This document shows, piece by piece, positions 33,346-44,806 of a stretch of 64,000 nucleotides of DNA. Made by a program: the position numbers and the translations under genes. The notes under the pieces are model-generated. The model was not told the DNA's origin and searched no databases. It saw only the letters and a program-made list of their open reading frames with translations. How positions within the stretch are numbered: position 1 is the first letter of the stretch; every line of letters begins with the position of its first letter. The stretch comes from Glaciozyma antarctica PI12 (Eukaryota; Basidiomycota; Microbotryomycetes; Kriegeriales; Camptobasidiaceae): contig KZ627156.1 in the NCBI GenBank assembly GCA_002917775.1, positions 1,264,182-1,328,181 on the forward strand, in the 5' to 3' direction.

Positions 33346-34225
33346 CTACCGAACAGGCAATTTTAGTCGCGAGTCGCTCGCCCGCTGCGATGGCTTGCTC
33401 GTTGCTCGCTCGAAGACTTGTAGCCCGGAACCAGGGTCCCCGTATTGCAGCTTTAGCTCCAGCGTGCGAAGTGACGAGAGGGTCGCCAGCGTATCCATCC
33501 GGGTGCGCGTGCGTCGAGGAGCAGTCGAGCTTCGTGAGGGACTGGGCGGAAGGCGACACGAGGAAGTCGAAGATCTCTTCGTTGAGCTTGTCGGGGAGGC
33601 ACAGCGTCTTGAGGTGGAAAGGAAGCGAAGGTTAGGAGGTGTCGCCCTGACCGACGTCTCCCCCTCAATCATCAGTTCCTCCAATTCGGGGAAGATCAAT
33701 CAAGCACTCTCTGTGGAATCTGAGAGTCCGCAGGTTGGGTTGAATAGCCCTCATCGTCTCCCACAGAACGTCCCTTTGAAATTCGTTTTCCAGCTCGAGA
33801 GCGTCGACGTTGGGACACATCCTCAGGACGGTCCCGACGAGGACGGCGGGCGAGTACGCGAAGGAGGAAGAAGCGTCGTAATAGGCTCCCACGTAGACGG
33901 TCTTGACGAGCGTCGAAAGGTAAGGGTAGAGGAGCAGCGTCGTCAAGAGCTTCATCGACTTCGGCGAAAAGCCCTCCTGAACCTCCTCCGAGTCGGCGCC
34001 TTGGTCCTCGAGCGGCTCCCCGTCGTCGCTTCTGCCCTCCTCCCAAGGAGCGACAATCACTGGCTCGAGAAAGAGTTCCTCATAAAGGAATCGCCTTGCG
34101 ATGGGGAGGAAGGCGTGCGAAACGAGGCAGCAGCGGGCGAGAGCTTTGGTGTTGAACCAAAAATCAGCTTCGTGGCGGTGTTTGAGGATCTGGGTGATGA
34201 GCTCGGTGGGGAGAGTTGGCGGCAT
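33346..34225 (-). pseudogene. F-box/LRR-like pseudogene or badly assembled gene
   Basis: The start MPPTLPTELITQILKHRHEA at 34225 is a good F-box, followed by LARCCLVSHAFLPIARRFLY and leucine-rich sequence (LLTTLLLYPYLSTLVKTVYV, MCPNVDALELENEF, AIQPNLRTLRF). Beyond about 33695 the homologous-looking sequence jumps between three frames within 250 bp: PELEELMIEGETSVRATPPN, then LKTLCLPDKLNEEIFDFLVS, then LATLSSLRTLELKLQYGDPG. No intron explains these jumps. Several indels in a short stretch favour real decay more than a single assembly error. It is divergent from the intact F-box gene at 34953. Confidence 0.55.
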
Positions 34226-34952
34226 TTGGAGGAGGGAGGAGCTGGTGAGGAGGGGGAACTGCGCGAGGTGCTTCAGTCAGCGCAGGTCGAGAGCAGGTCC
34301 CCTCCAAGGCGGTGCGCACGATCGGGAATGGTGGGAGTACTGAGATTCGGGAGTCAGCTCCGTTCTGCTCACTCTTCTCCCAGCAGCAGCTCACCAAGTT
34401 CGCGTTGCAGTCGGCTCGAAGGGGAAGACAGGCGGGGCGGCAGCAGCAGCTGAGGACGACGTTAGAAACGGCCGCGCGGAGAGGGAAAGGTGCGAATCTT
34501 ACTGTCTGAGAGCACACCACGAGGACGAGAGCACCAGAGCCTGTGAGCGAGCGAGCGGGAGGAGGAAGAGGAGCAAACGGCGACGACGGCGCCTCTTGGC
34601 TCCTCCCACGCACCCGTCGAGCTCACGCCTTGCGGATTGGACTAGCAAGGAGCTCCTGGTGGTACCTGGTCGTCGTACGTCCTCGAAGATGGAGCGGAGC
34701 GGGGGAGGAGCTCAGACAGCTAACGTCTCTCTTCTGTAGTCCTCTCCCGCTGCTTGCTCTCGAACCAATCCACCAGATCCAGCTACGACCCCGAAGATCG
34801 AACAGGTGTGTATCCCTCTTCTGGCCACTGTGGTCCCGCTGCTAGCTGGGAGGCGTAGCTGCGAGGGCGACGTCGTCGACGGAGCTGACCTCGCCTCCTC
34901 TGGCTGTTGCAGGACACGCCCCACCCTCGCAGACCCACACCACACCAAGCCG
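34226..34952. promoter_or_regulatory. Divergent intergenic region between two F-box genes
   Basis: About 730 bp between the start codons of a broken and an intact F-box gene. GCAGCAGCAGCTGAGG lies near 34440. The right part may include an untranslated exon and intron of the intact gene (acceptor GTTGCAG near 34908). No coding sequence was recognised. Confidence 0.3.
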
Positions 34953-36053
34953 ATGATCGACCCTGCCATCTTCTTCCCACCCGAAGTCGTAGCTCGAATC
35001 GCCGAGTTCGTCGCCGAGGAACCTGCAGCAGACCGCCTGCCCATCCTCCTCGCCCTCTCCTCCTCGAGTCGCAGCTGGCACTACGCAGTCCAAAGGCCGC
35101 TCTACCGCTCTATTCGCTTGGGAACGATTCAATGTGCCTTGCGTTTCTTAATTTCGATCTCCGCCAACTCCACGCACGCGGGCTGCGTGGAGGCAGTCAG
35201 CCTCGCCCCTAGCGCGACCTCATTTACCGAGGCGATTGCGTTCTACTGCAAAAATATCAAGGCTGTCGAGTACAGGGACGAGGGGAGCATTGACTTGTTC
35301 CCATACATGCAGCCAGTTCCAGGCTTCCCCTTTCTTTGTACGTGACCTTGCTTCCTCGCGGCGAACGACGCTGACCCTCTCGTTTCTCCAGCTCTCACAA
35401 CCCTCAGCTTTGCCTGCGTTTCGTCGCACTACATGCTCAACTTCGGGACCTTTCCTTTGATCACCCACCTCTCCCTCCGCGAGCTCAAACGCCTCCCTCC
35501 TCGCAACCTCGCCGTCATATTCCCCGACCTCACCTCACTTCGAATCTCCATCACGCGCCTCAACGGCGAAAGTACCTGTGACGTCCTTGCAAGACTGAGT
35601 AGCCTACCTCACCTGCGACACCTCTCGCTCCAACATCTCCCCGACATCTCCGACCCCCTCGGCCTTCTGCAAGACCACATCCTCGATCGCATCCCCCACC
35701 TCGACATCTTAGAGATCCCGCCCATCGACGAATTGCAGGCTCGCGACACCCCTCCTTCACCTTTCTTCGACAGCGCCATCGGGATCCTGCGACTGCATTC
35801 GCCGCAGCGCAGGGACGGACGACCGGAGGAGCCCCTTCTCGGGCTTCTCGAGAAGGCGGACCAGGTTCGCCGCATGCGGAGGGTTGCGAAGGTGTCTTTG
35901 CCACTGGGGTTGGCGGACTTGAGGACGGGGGAGGCATGTGTGAAGATTCTGGCGAGGTGGGAGAAGGAGGGGGTGGGAGTCGTTTTTGAGGAGTGGGCTC
36001 GCTGGGAGTTTGGTGAGGAAGAGGAGGAATTACGTGAGGAGCTCGACGATTAG
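34953..36053 (+). CDS. F-box/LRR-like protein (intact)
   Basis: Two exons, 34953-35337 and 35392-36053, join to 348 codons plus stop. The N-terminus FFPPEVVARIAEFVAEEPA, with ALSSSSRSWHYAVQRPLYRS, is an F-box-like module. The rest is leucine-rich: SFTEAIAFYCKNIKAVEY, FPLITHLSLRELKRLPPRNL, FPDLTSLRISITRLNG, LPHLRHLSLQHLPDI and LDRIPHLDILEIPPIDELQ. It ends in an acidic stretch (EFGEEEEELREELDD). This is the one shorter F-box gene here with no frame break, so it is a useful reference for the others. It probably serves as an SCF substrate receptor; the substrate is unknown. Confidence 0.75.
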
Positions 36054-36279
36054 CGAGACAAGCTCGGAATCTAGGGAGGAGGCTGAGCAATGCGATCTGT
36101 GGAGCGCGAGATTCGAGGAACACCATCATCTTTCGTACGCGAGCTCTCCTTTCTCGCTACCTTCGCAATCCTCTCTTCGCTTCAAACAGCTTCATCCTCC
36201 CCAACCGCACCGAAGAACGAATGATTCCGACATGCATTCCGCAACTAATAACGTAATCCTACAATTCCAACGCGAGAGC

Positions 36280-38881
36280 CTAAACCTGCTTCTCGCTCGC
36301 AGGAGTCTGCGCAACTTGGCGCTCCCCAAGCTCGTTAAGACGCTGCTCATCCTTGTCAAGGTGGCGGAACGAGAGGTAGAAGCCGAAAGTGGCGACGAGC
36401 GAGATGACGCCCATGGTGCCGTAGCTGCGAGAAGCGGTTAGCGAGAGGAGAGAGGTGGGAGAGGGGGAGGGACATACTTCCATACGAGGAGAGGGTCGGC
36501 GGAGAGGGGAAGGAAGGCCTCGCCGATGGCGGAGGAGATGGCGGACATGAAGAGGAAAAGAGACTGCGAGGGAGGAGTCAATTCAGCGGTCGCGGAGGAG
36601 CGGGGAGAAACGCACCATGACGAGCGAACGCATCGAAGTGGGAGCTTTGGTGAAGGCGTACTCGAGTCCGGTGATGGAGGCGAGAATCTCGGAAACGGCG
36701 ATGAGGACGTAGGAGGGGGTTTGCGCCCAGACGTTGAGCGCGACGAAAGGCATCTCCTTGCAGGTCGCAGCGGAGGTTCCGCAAGCTGAAGTCTTGTAGC
36801 TTTCGAGAGAGCGAGAGTCAGTTTTTGGAGTCAAGCGAGGAGAGCGAGTGGACGTACATCTGGTCCTGGATAATGGCAGCGCTCATCATCGCAAGAGCTC
36901 CAGTGAAGAAGCCGAGGGTGACTACGAGAGAGAAGTTAGGATGCGCGTTCAAAAAAACGCAGGCGCGAAGGGAACTCACTCTTGCGAATGGGAGTAAAGT
37001 TGATTCCGGCGCGACGGAGGGCGGGGTAGATGGCGAGATCGGTGATGGGGATGAGGATAATGAGAGCAAAGGGGTTGAGGTTGTTGAGGATATCGTTGGG
37101 GAGGCCGTGAGTGTCGAGAACGGCGGCTTGCGAGGTCAAGTTGTTGAGGATTTGGTTCTGTGAGCGATCGAGGTCAGCGAGAGGAGAGTGCGCGTAGATG
37201 CTCAAACAAACGTAGGTGAGCCAGTAGACTGCAGCAAAGAACATCGTCAATTTTCGTAAAGACGGGAGGGAGGAAGAGACACGCACGAGGGAACCAGAGG
37301 AAGACCTTGCACGCCTTGATTCCACGACTGACCTCATCGACCCACGAGTCCTCGTAGGTCATCCAGGAAGGTTGCTCAGAAACGGGCACGTTGCTAGGCT
37401 TGGAAGTCTCCCAAAAGCCAGGAGCAGCGAGCTTCTTGGGCGACGTCCACTTGCCCTTGCCGGCGAACTTGATGATGCGCATCGACTTGCCGAGGACGGA
37501 ACCTTCGGGCTTGGCCTTGTAGTAGAGGTTGCGACCGAACCAGAGGACAAAGGGGCAGAGACAGAAGACGGCGGTGGGGAGCTGCGAGGGCGGTGAGCGA
37601 GAGCGGAATGTGAGAAGGAAGGAGCGAGGGCAGTCAGCGAGAGTGGGATGTGAGAACGAGGGAGCGACGAACAAGGTACGCAAGCCAGAAGCCGTGGTTC
37701 TTCTCGGCGTACACCATGCCGATCTGAAGATATCGTCAGAGAGTTAATCAGAGAGGCACAGCAAAGCACTGACCTGGCCCACTAGCGCGCCGACGTTGAT
37801 CCTGGAGAAATAGGCATCAGGAGGATGATTGAGGAGGGAGGTGGCGGACTCTCGTCGCCGCAGAAGAAAGTGCTCACATGAGATAGAAGTACATGAAGAT
37901 TCGGGACGAGGTGAGGGCGGGATCCTGGAGAACGCGCTCTCCAGCCTTAGTGGTGAAGACGGTAAGGCGCTTGGTCGTAGCCTGCTCAGCGACCATCGTA
38001 GACACGTTGGACTTGAAAGCTCCAGTTCCGAGACCCACTGCGAAGGAACGGAGGTTAGCTCTCGTTTCCAAGTTCCGCTTCGCCTGTTGCTCGCAATGAG
38101 AAGGTGGACGTACTGATAATGATGGCGACTGCAAAGACTCCGACAGCCGAGTTGGGGTGGACGATGACCGTAGGAATGGCGCTGATGGTGAGGAGTACGT
38201 GACCGACGAGGGCGACTCCAACGGCGACGCAGACGGTCTTGTACCTTCCCCAGTACGTATCGGCAAGGTACGCTCCGAGGATTGGAGTGCAGTAAACCCA
38301 GAACGAGTTGAAGGTTCCCTGCGTGCGCGCGAGAGACTGTCAGCGCGAGATCGAGTGGCGCGAAACGCTGAGAAACGCACGAGACCGGTGGAAGCTTGCT
38401 GGCCGAGTCCCAGCGCTCCAGATTGTCCATCAGATCCACCAGCTCCAGTAGTTGAACCCTCGGGGAGAGGTTGCTGAATGAAGTTGGTGCTGGTGCGGAC
38501 GCGACGTCAGCTGGCGAGATGGGAGACGTGCAGCGACGAGACGTACAAGACTGCTGTTGAGCCGTAGTACGAGAACCGTTCCACGAGCTCAATGAAGCTG
38601 GAGGAACGAGTCAAAGGTCAGCTTCCCCATCGATCCGCCACCGCCCAAAAAAAAAAGACGCACGCGACGAGGTATGCAGGCCAGGGAATCGGTCCAGGGA
38701 CGCGCCTGAGCGTCTCACGTTCGATATCGGTAGGTCCATCGTCGTAAGCTCCTTCGCTCACGTCGAGGGAGGCGTTCTTCTCCTTGGTGACAAAGTCGTT
38801 CTCGCCGTGCTTGTCGAACGACGCGCGAGCGGCGGCTTCTGAGAGACCTGCAAAGTCCTGGTCGAGTGCGTGCGTGGCCAT
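36280..38881 (-). CDS. PTR2: Proton-coupled oligopeptide transporter, PTR2/POT family
   Basis: A plasma-membrane di-/tripeptide importer of the major facilitator superfamily. The start is MATHALDQDFAGLSEAAARA, with an acidic N-terminus. Family blocks follow: AYLVAFIELVERFSYYGSTA (the ERFSYYG proton-coupling region), FVYCTPILGAYLADTYWGRY-like sequence, VGLGTGAFKSNVSTMVAEQ, RIFMYFYLMINVGALVGQIG, HGFWLAYLLPTAVFCLCPF, FPLYWLTYNQILNNLTSQA, LNPFALIILIPITDLAIYP and VWAQTPSYVLIAVSEILASI. The C-terminus is SFRHLDKDEQRLNELGERQ, with stop at 36280. Hydrophobic segments are consistent with 12 membrane helices. About ten short introns fit. Fungal PTR2 genes are usually regulated by nitrogen source; no control site was identified here. 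Confidence 0.92.
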
Positions 38882-40536
38882 GGTGGTCTGCGGGCGGGAG
38901 GAAGTGTGAGAAGTAGCTCCAGCTGGAGGAGGACGCGTTGACTCACGATTGAGGAGGGATGGGAGAAAGAGAGAAGACCGAAGACCAATTCTTGACGATG
39001 GGCCCCCGGCTACAGCTTGCGCAAGGTGTGCTCAAGCTTGTTCCTGTGGCCGAACCAAGCACATGCCTACTGATCCGACAGGAGCGTCACCTCGCGCTCC
39101 TCGCGGTCGTTTGGAGAGTTCTCAGCCAAGCGGGAGTCCGGCCAGCGGTTCTATTTCGGTGCGATCTCGTCGCCCGAACTGCGCCCGAAGACAGCGCCGC
39201 CCGACTCCAATCTCAGCCGTCGGAGCAACGGTCGAGTGTGGAGAAGGTCGTGTGATTGCGAAGATTGCGTGTGGAGAACGGGAAGCAGCTCGTGGAGCAG
39301 ATACGCCCGCAAACATGTCAGCGAAGGAGTTTCGGCTGCGATGAGAAGGGTCAGAAGGTCTCTGGCTCACGGACAGTGGAGGAGACGCACCTGGGCTGTC
39401 TGTAACAAAGGGACGACAGGTGGTCTACGCCACACGCCCGCCGCCGCGGTACCTGCGGAGGTCGTGCCCGAGCTGCCGCCGCCGAGATGCAGAACTTCTT
39501 GAGCGGGAGATGGAATCCGCTCAGAAACTGGTGTCGCCGTTCTGGAGTGAACAGCGCAAACCAAAGATCACAGGGTTGTAGCTCCGTGTCGCGCGTTGAG
39601 ATTGTGATCCAGCAATCCGGGCGAGGTCCAGCTGCGAATTTGTGGAGCTGCGAGGAAGGGCACGAACCTCGACCTCCTCCGTTCGTATCTACCACTGCGT
39701 GCTCTCCGTTCATCGTGAAAGAAGAAGACGCTGAAAGCGAAACTAGGGCCGAACGCATCCTCCTTGAAGTAGTGGCCCTGTCCTCCGGCGACTAAAGAGC
39801 AGGTCCGTGGTCGTCGAGAAGTTCGGTACCGCCCTCGGTGAGAACAAAGCTGGGTTCAGCTCGCACGTGTACAGCATGCAGTTGGAACGAGGGAAAAGGA
39901 GAAGCAGCGAGGGTCAGTTCGGCGGAACGCTCGCTCGCTCGCTCGCACACCACCTGTCCCCACTCGTCCTGAACTGGAGCAAGATTCGCGCTCGCCAGAA
40001 GCAGCATAGATAGGTGATTTCGGAGGTAGAAAATTGATTCCAGTACTGAGGCATGAAACGCAGAACGCTGGAGAGCGTTGACCCCGAGCTCGACGAACCA
40101 AGTCCGCCGGAGAAGAACGAAACGCCCCAAGCCCAAGGCCTTTCGTCCAAGCAGTACACGACAGCATAAGTCCAGAGTTCCGAGCTTCCCCCTGCCCACA
40201 CTCCTCTCCCACCCAGCTCCCCTGGTCGTCGTCCTGGTCCGCCGCCAGGTCGCTGCTCTCGACGCAGCCACCAAACGAGCAGAACTGGTTCGAACGGGCT
40301 CGAAGAAAGCAGATGGCGTTCCTTGAAGCTCCTCGCCGGCGGTACTCGAGCTAGCTGTGCTGTCCGAGCGAGGCAGAGCTTGGAACGAGCGCGCGGCCTT
40401 GTCGACGAGGAGACACCTCGGCACCGACGAAACGAGCCGGCTGAGCAGTCGCGCCCAAAATTCTTCCGCTCGCCTTTTCTTCTTCTTCGCCATCGCTTCT
40501 CAATCTTCAACGGCGACGACGACGAACGATCAAGCG
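38882..40536. promoter_or_regulatory. Long divergent intergenic region PTR2 / IMP dehydrogenase
   Basis: At 1,655 bp this is by far the longest gene-free stretch of the window. It probably holds the promoters of both neighbours. Frames on both strands reach 100-200 codons, but composition is not gene-like and no family is recognisable. A weak candidate small gene on the minus strand around 39351-39758 (MNGEHAVVDTNGGGRGSC and onward) cannot be supported. A non-coding RNA or lineage-specific gene is possible. Confidence 0.3.
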
Positions 40537-42742
40537 ATGGCCATCTTCTCCACCCCCACCACCACCTACCTCCCCGCTTCCTCGGCAGCAGCTCATCTCA
40601 CGACCTACACCCAGTCGGATGGGCTCTCCCTCGCCCAGCTCCTCGACTCGCAGATCCACGGTGGACTCACCTACAACGACTTCCTCGTCCTCCCTGGTCA
40701 CATCGACTTCCCTGCTGGCCAGGTCAGCTTGGAGAGCCGCATCACCCGCAAGACGGTCATCAAGAGTCCCCTCCTCAGTTCTCCCATGGACACTGTTACC
40801 GAGACTGAGATGGCGATCGCTATGGCTGTGAGTTGCGCGTCTTCTTCGTGCGACGTGACGGCGCGACTGTGCGGGTAGCTGGGGGCAGCAGATGGAGGGT
40901 GCCGAGGGGAGGAGGAGCTGACTACGCGTCCCACAATTCTTGCCCCGCTTTGAGCATTCCACTTACGCGTAACTTGTGCAGCTCCTCGGTGGTCTCGGTG
41001 TGATCCACCACAACATGCCCCCGGCGATGCAGGCATCCATGGTTCGCGCCGTCAAGAAGTGCGTTCTCACTTTCCTCCCTGCTGCTTCTTCGCGCGCCTA
41101 CTTACACGCGCCGAGCCAGGTTCGAGAACGGCTTCATCACCGATCCCGTCTGCCTTTCCCAGACCAACACGGTCGCCGACGTTTGGAGCATCAAGGAGCG
41201 TTTCGGCTTCTGCGGAATCCCCATCACGGGTGAGTTAACTCTTCCTCTCCTTGACTTGGAAGGCGCGCTCGCTTCGACATGATGTTACACCATTTCCTTC
41301 GTTCTACCGAATCGAGTTTGATCGCTCATTAAAGTCGTGTGGACACACAATCGTCTTTACGACACCTCTGATCTCGTTCGAAGCGCTCTTCAACTTTTTC
41401 CGTTCGACTCGGAAACAGCGCGCTGACTCTTGCCCTCCATTCGCGCACAGATACCGGCGCCCTCGGCGGCAAGCTCGTTGGCATCGTCACTGCCCGCGAC
41501 GTTCAGTTCCGCCCCTCGTCGACCATCCTCTCGGAAGTCATGACCACTGGCGACGCTCTCGTCTCCGCTCCTTTCGGCGTCACCCTCGAGGAAGCCAACG
41601 CCATCCTTCGTGACAGCAAGAAGGGCAAGCTTCCCCTCGTCGACGCGTCCGGCGCGCTCGTCGCCCTCCTCGCTCGCTCCGACCTTCTCAAGAACAAGGA
41701 CTACCCTCTCGCGTCCAAGAAGCCCGAGTCGAAGCAGCTCCTGTGCGCCGCCGCCATTGGAACTCGCGCACCCGACAAGGACCGTCTCAAGCTCCTCGTC
41801 GAGGCCGGACTCGACATTGTCGTCCTCGATTCGTCGCAAGGCAACTCGGCCTACCAAATCGAGATGATTCAGTGGATCAAGTCGACCTTTCCCGACCTCG
41901 AGGTCATCGCTGGCAACGTCGTCACTCGCGAGCAGGCCGCCGCTCTCATCGAGGCTGGAGCCGACGGTCTTCGCGTCGGCATGGGCAGCGGATCCATCTG
42001 CATCACGCAGGAGGTCACCGCCGTCGGTCGCCCTCAGGGAACCGCCGTCTACGCCGTCGCCGAGTTTGCGCGCAAGTTTGGCGTCCCCGTCATCGCCGAC
42101 GGAGGCATCAGCAACATTGGCCACATCGCCAAGGCTCTGGCGCTCGGTGCTAGCGCCGTCATGATGGGAGGACTGTTGGCGGGAACGACCGAGAGCCCTG
42201 GAGAGTTCTTCTTCAACGAGGGAAAGCGGCTCAAGAAGTACCGCGGCATGGGCAGCATCGACGCCATGGACGCTGGAACGGTCAAAGATGCGCTCGCGGC
42301 GGGAGGCAAGAGCGATGTCGACAACGCTGCGACGTCGAGGTACTTTTCCGAGGGCGACGTCGTTCGTGTTGCCCAGGTGCGTTCCTTCACTCTATTTTGC
42401 GAGCGAGTACCCGAGCTGATCGTCGTCGTCGTCGTTCTAGGGAGTTGCCGGTGCCGTCGCCGACAAGGGATCGCTTCGCAAGTTCATCCCTTACCTCGTC
42501 GCAGGTCTCCAGGTTCGTCTTTCATCTTCTCCCCACCTCGTCGTCGTCGTCTCCGTTGTGCAGCTCGCTGACACGTACTTCCCTCGCAGCACTCGCTCCA
42601 GGATATGGGAACTCGCTCGATCGTCGAGATGCAGGATCGTGCCTTCTCAGGCGAGCTCCGGTACGAGCTTCGCACGGCGAGTGCTCAGGTTGAGGGTGGA
42701 GTGCATGGGCTCCACTCGTTTGAGAAGAGGCTTTTCTCGTAG
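40537..42742 (+). CDS. Inosine-5'-monophosphate dehydrogenase
   Basis: Catalyses NAD-dependent oxidation of IMP to XMP, the rate-limiting step of guanine nucleotide synthesis. Six exons (40537-40827, 40982-41058, 41120-41229, 41451-42376, 42441-42512, 42590-42742) give exactly 542 codons plus stop, normal for the family. Key blocks are [45 protein letters not shown], a CBS region ([20 protein letters not shown] to [19 protein letters not shown]), [14 protein letters not shown], the catalytic loop [13 protein letters not shown] with the active-site Cys, [20 protein letters not shown] and [12 protein letters not shown]. The intron at 41230-41450 is 221 nt, longer than most here. Yeast names would be IMD genes. 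Confidence 0.95.
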
Positions 42743-42940
42743 AGGTCGTCGGGGAGTGAGGTTAATCGGGATGGGGGAAGTTTATAGGAGTGCATTGTAT
42801 CACGCTGTTTACCAGGCTGTCTCGTTCGCATTCACTGTCTTCCGAGAGGAGAACTGGCAGAGAAAGCGCCTCGCGAGCTGCCGTCAGGTCGAAAGGAGAG
42901 GTCGTCCTCCGCTCTTTCGCTTCCTCCCTCAACCTCAACG

Positions 42941-44764
42941 ATGGACGCCGACACGCCCACGCACTTCAACGCTATCGTAGTAGGGACAGGCCTCAGCGAA
43001 TCCATCCTAGCAGCGTACGCCTCCGCCGCGCCTCGGCCAGCCCCAGCTGATCCATCCCCCCGCAGCGCTCTCTCGAGAGCAGGCTACTCGATCCTCCAAC
43101 TCGACCAAGAACCCTACTACGGCTCCTCCAGCGCCTCCCTCTCCCTCTCCGAACTCGTCACCTGGGCTTCCCTCCCCTCCTCCGCCGCTACGCACTCGAA
43201 TCCCTCCCCCGACCTCCTCGCGCTCAGTAACCGCTTTGCCCTCTCCCTACGCCCGACTCTCTTGCTAGCGGGAGGAGAGGCGCTAGAGGTGTTGGTGCAG
43301 AGTAAGGTCGCGGCGTACCTCCAGTTTGGGATGCTGGGAGGGGTTGGACTGTGGAGGGAGGATGAGGAGGGGAGGGGGGTGATTGAGCGCGTACCGGGGA
43401 GTAAGGCGGACGTGTTTAATCACCCTACGATGTCGTTGGTGGAGAAGAGGCGGTTGACAAAGCTGTTGCTGTTTGCGGCGGGGGAGGAGGAGCTCGAGAC
43501 GACTCCGATGCTGAGCGGTGCGTTCGTTTGTTCAGGCGGAGGCTGGGAGGACGCTGAGTGTAATGCAGATCCTACGATTACGTTCCCTGCGTTCTTGGAG
43601 AAGTCCTTCTCGGTACCGCCAGCTATCGCGAGCTCGTTGGCGTACGCTCTCACCCTCTGCTCCTCTCCCGAAGGTGCGTTCATTCCGACTCGTCCTCGCA
43701 CGAGCTGACGATCTCGCCCCTCCAGATCTCGCACTCCCTGCTTTGAGGAGATTACGCACATTCATTCGGTCGATGGGACGATACGGGCCTTCTCCGTTCC
43801 TCGTCGGCCACTATGGTGGCGCAGGCGACCTCGTCGGTGGATTCTCTCGGTGCGCTCCCTCGTTATTTTCTCCTACTTAGCGAACTGAAACGAGAGAACA
43901 CAGTGTCTGCGCCGTATGGGGAGGCGGACAGATCCTCGGACGACCTCTCCATGCCCTCGTCCTCGACCCGACTCCCGGCGTCGCAGTCGCCTCCCAAGCC
44001 TCTCCCTCCGACATCATTCCCCCTCCACCACTCTCCTCTACCAACATCACTAGACTTCTCGGAATTCCCGTCTCCCTCGAACCTACCGGCCCCCCAACCA
44101 CCTTCACAGCCGACTGGGTCATCTCCTCCTCCTCGCACCTCCCCACCCTCTTTTCCTCCGCACCTTCCACCCCTCTGCCCCCAACAGCAGTACACGCGAT
44201 CATCATTCTCTCCTCCGCAATCCCCTTTCCTCCTCCAGCAGAACTCGAGGACCCCTCCAACCTCCCCGATTCGTCCATGTTCGTCTTCCCGCCTCGCGCG
44301 CTCTCTCCCTCGCTGGGAACTCTCACGGCGCTTCAACTGGGTAGCGGAACATTTACCGCTCCTGCAGATCACTGTGCGCTCCTACCTCTCTCAGTCGAAC
44401 GCGACTAACGCGCCTCGCAGTCGTCCTCCACCTCTCAGCTCCTCTCCTCGACAAATCCACCGACTCGGCAGAAACCCTCCTCAAGCCATACCTCTCCTCT
44501 CTCCTCACCCTCTCATCACCAGCCCAAGAACCCCTCTTCACGCTCTTCCACGCTCGCTCCCCTCCCCCTCCCCCACCGGACCTCCCGGCGAATATGCGCG
44601 TCGTGTCCGAGCTCGGGACGAGGACGAACGCGTTGGCGGGAGCGACGGAGGAGGCGGTTAGGATTGCGAGGGAACTGTTTTGGGAGGTCGTGGGGGAGGG
44701 GAAGGAGGAGGGAGTAGAGTTCTTTGTGAGAGCAGAGGTGGAGGAGGAAGAGGGGACGATGTGA
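42941..44764 (+). CDS. MRS6: Rab escort protein (REP/Mrs6)
   Basis: Presents Rab GTPases to geranylgeranyl transferase II and is related to Rab GDI. The start THFNAIVVGTGLSESILAAY is the conserved GxGxxxS/T dinucleotide-fold N-terminus. It is followed by SILQLDQEPYYGSSSASLSL, RFALSLRPTLLLAGGEALEV, VQSKVAAYLQFGMLGGVGL, VPGSKADVFNHPTMSLVEKR, RLRTFIRSMGRYGPSPFLV and GHYGGAGDLVGGFSRVCAVW, a conserved GDI/REP block. The C-terminal part is longer and less conserved than in GDI, which favours REP over GDI. Short introns fit after MLSG, after CSSPE, after GGFSR and near FTAPADH. The stop is only 42 bp from that of the convergent NF-YC-like gene, so the 3' UTRs must overlap or be very short. Confidence 0.85.
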
Positions 44765-44806
44765 GATGGGTACAGCAAGGCAATTGTATTCGGTTGGCAA
44801 GGATGT

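Noticed and set aside
39351-39758. Minus-strand frame of 135 codons between PTR2 and IMPDH
   Set aside because: Composition is not gene-like, no family is recognised, and the frame on the opposite strand is as long. It is kept only as a mention in the intergenic entry.
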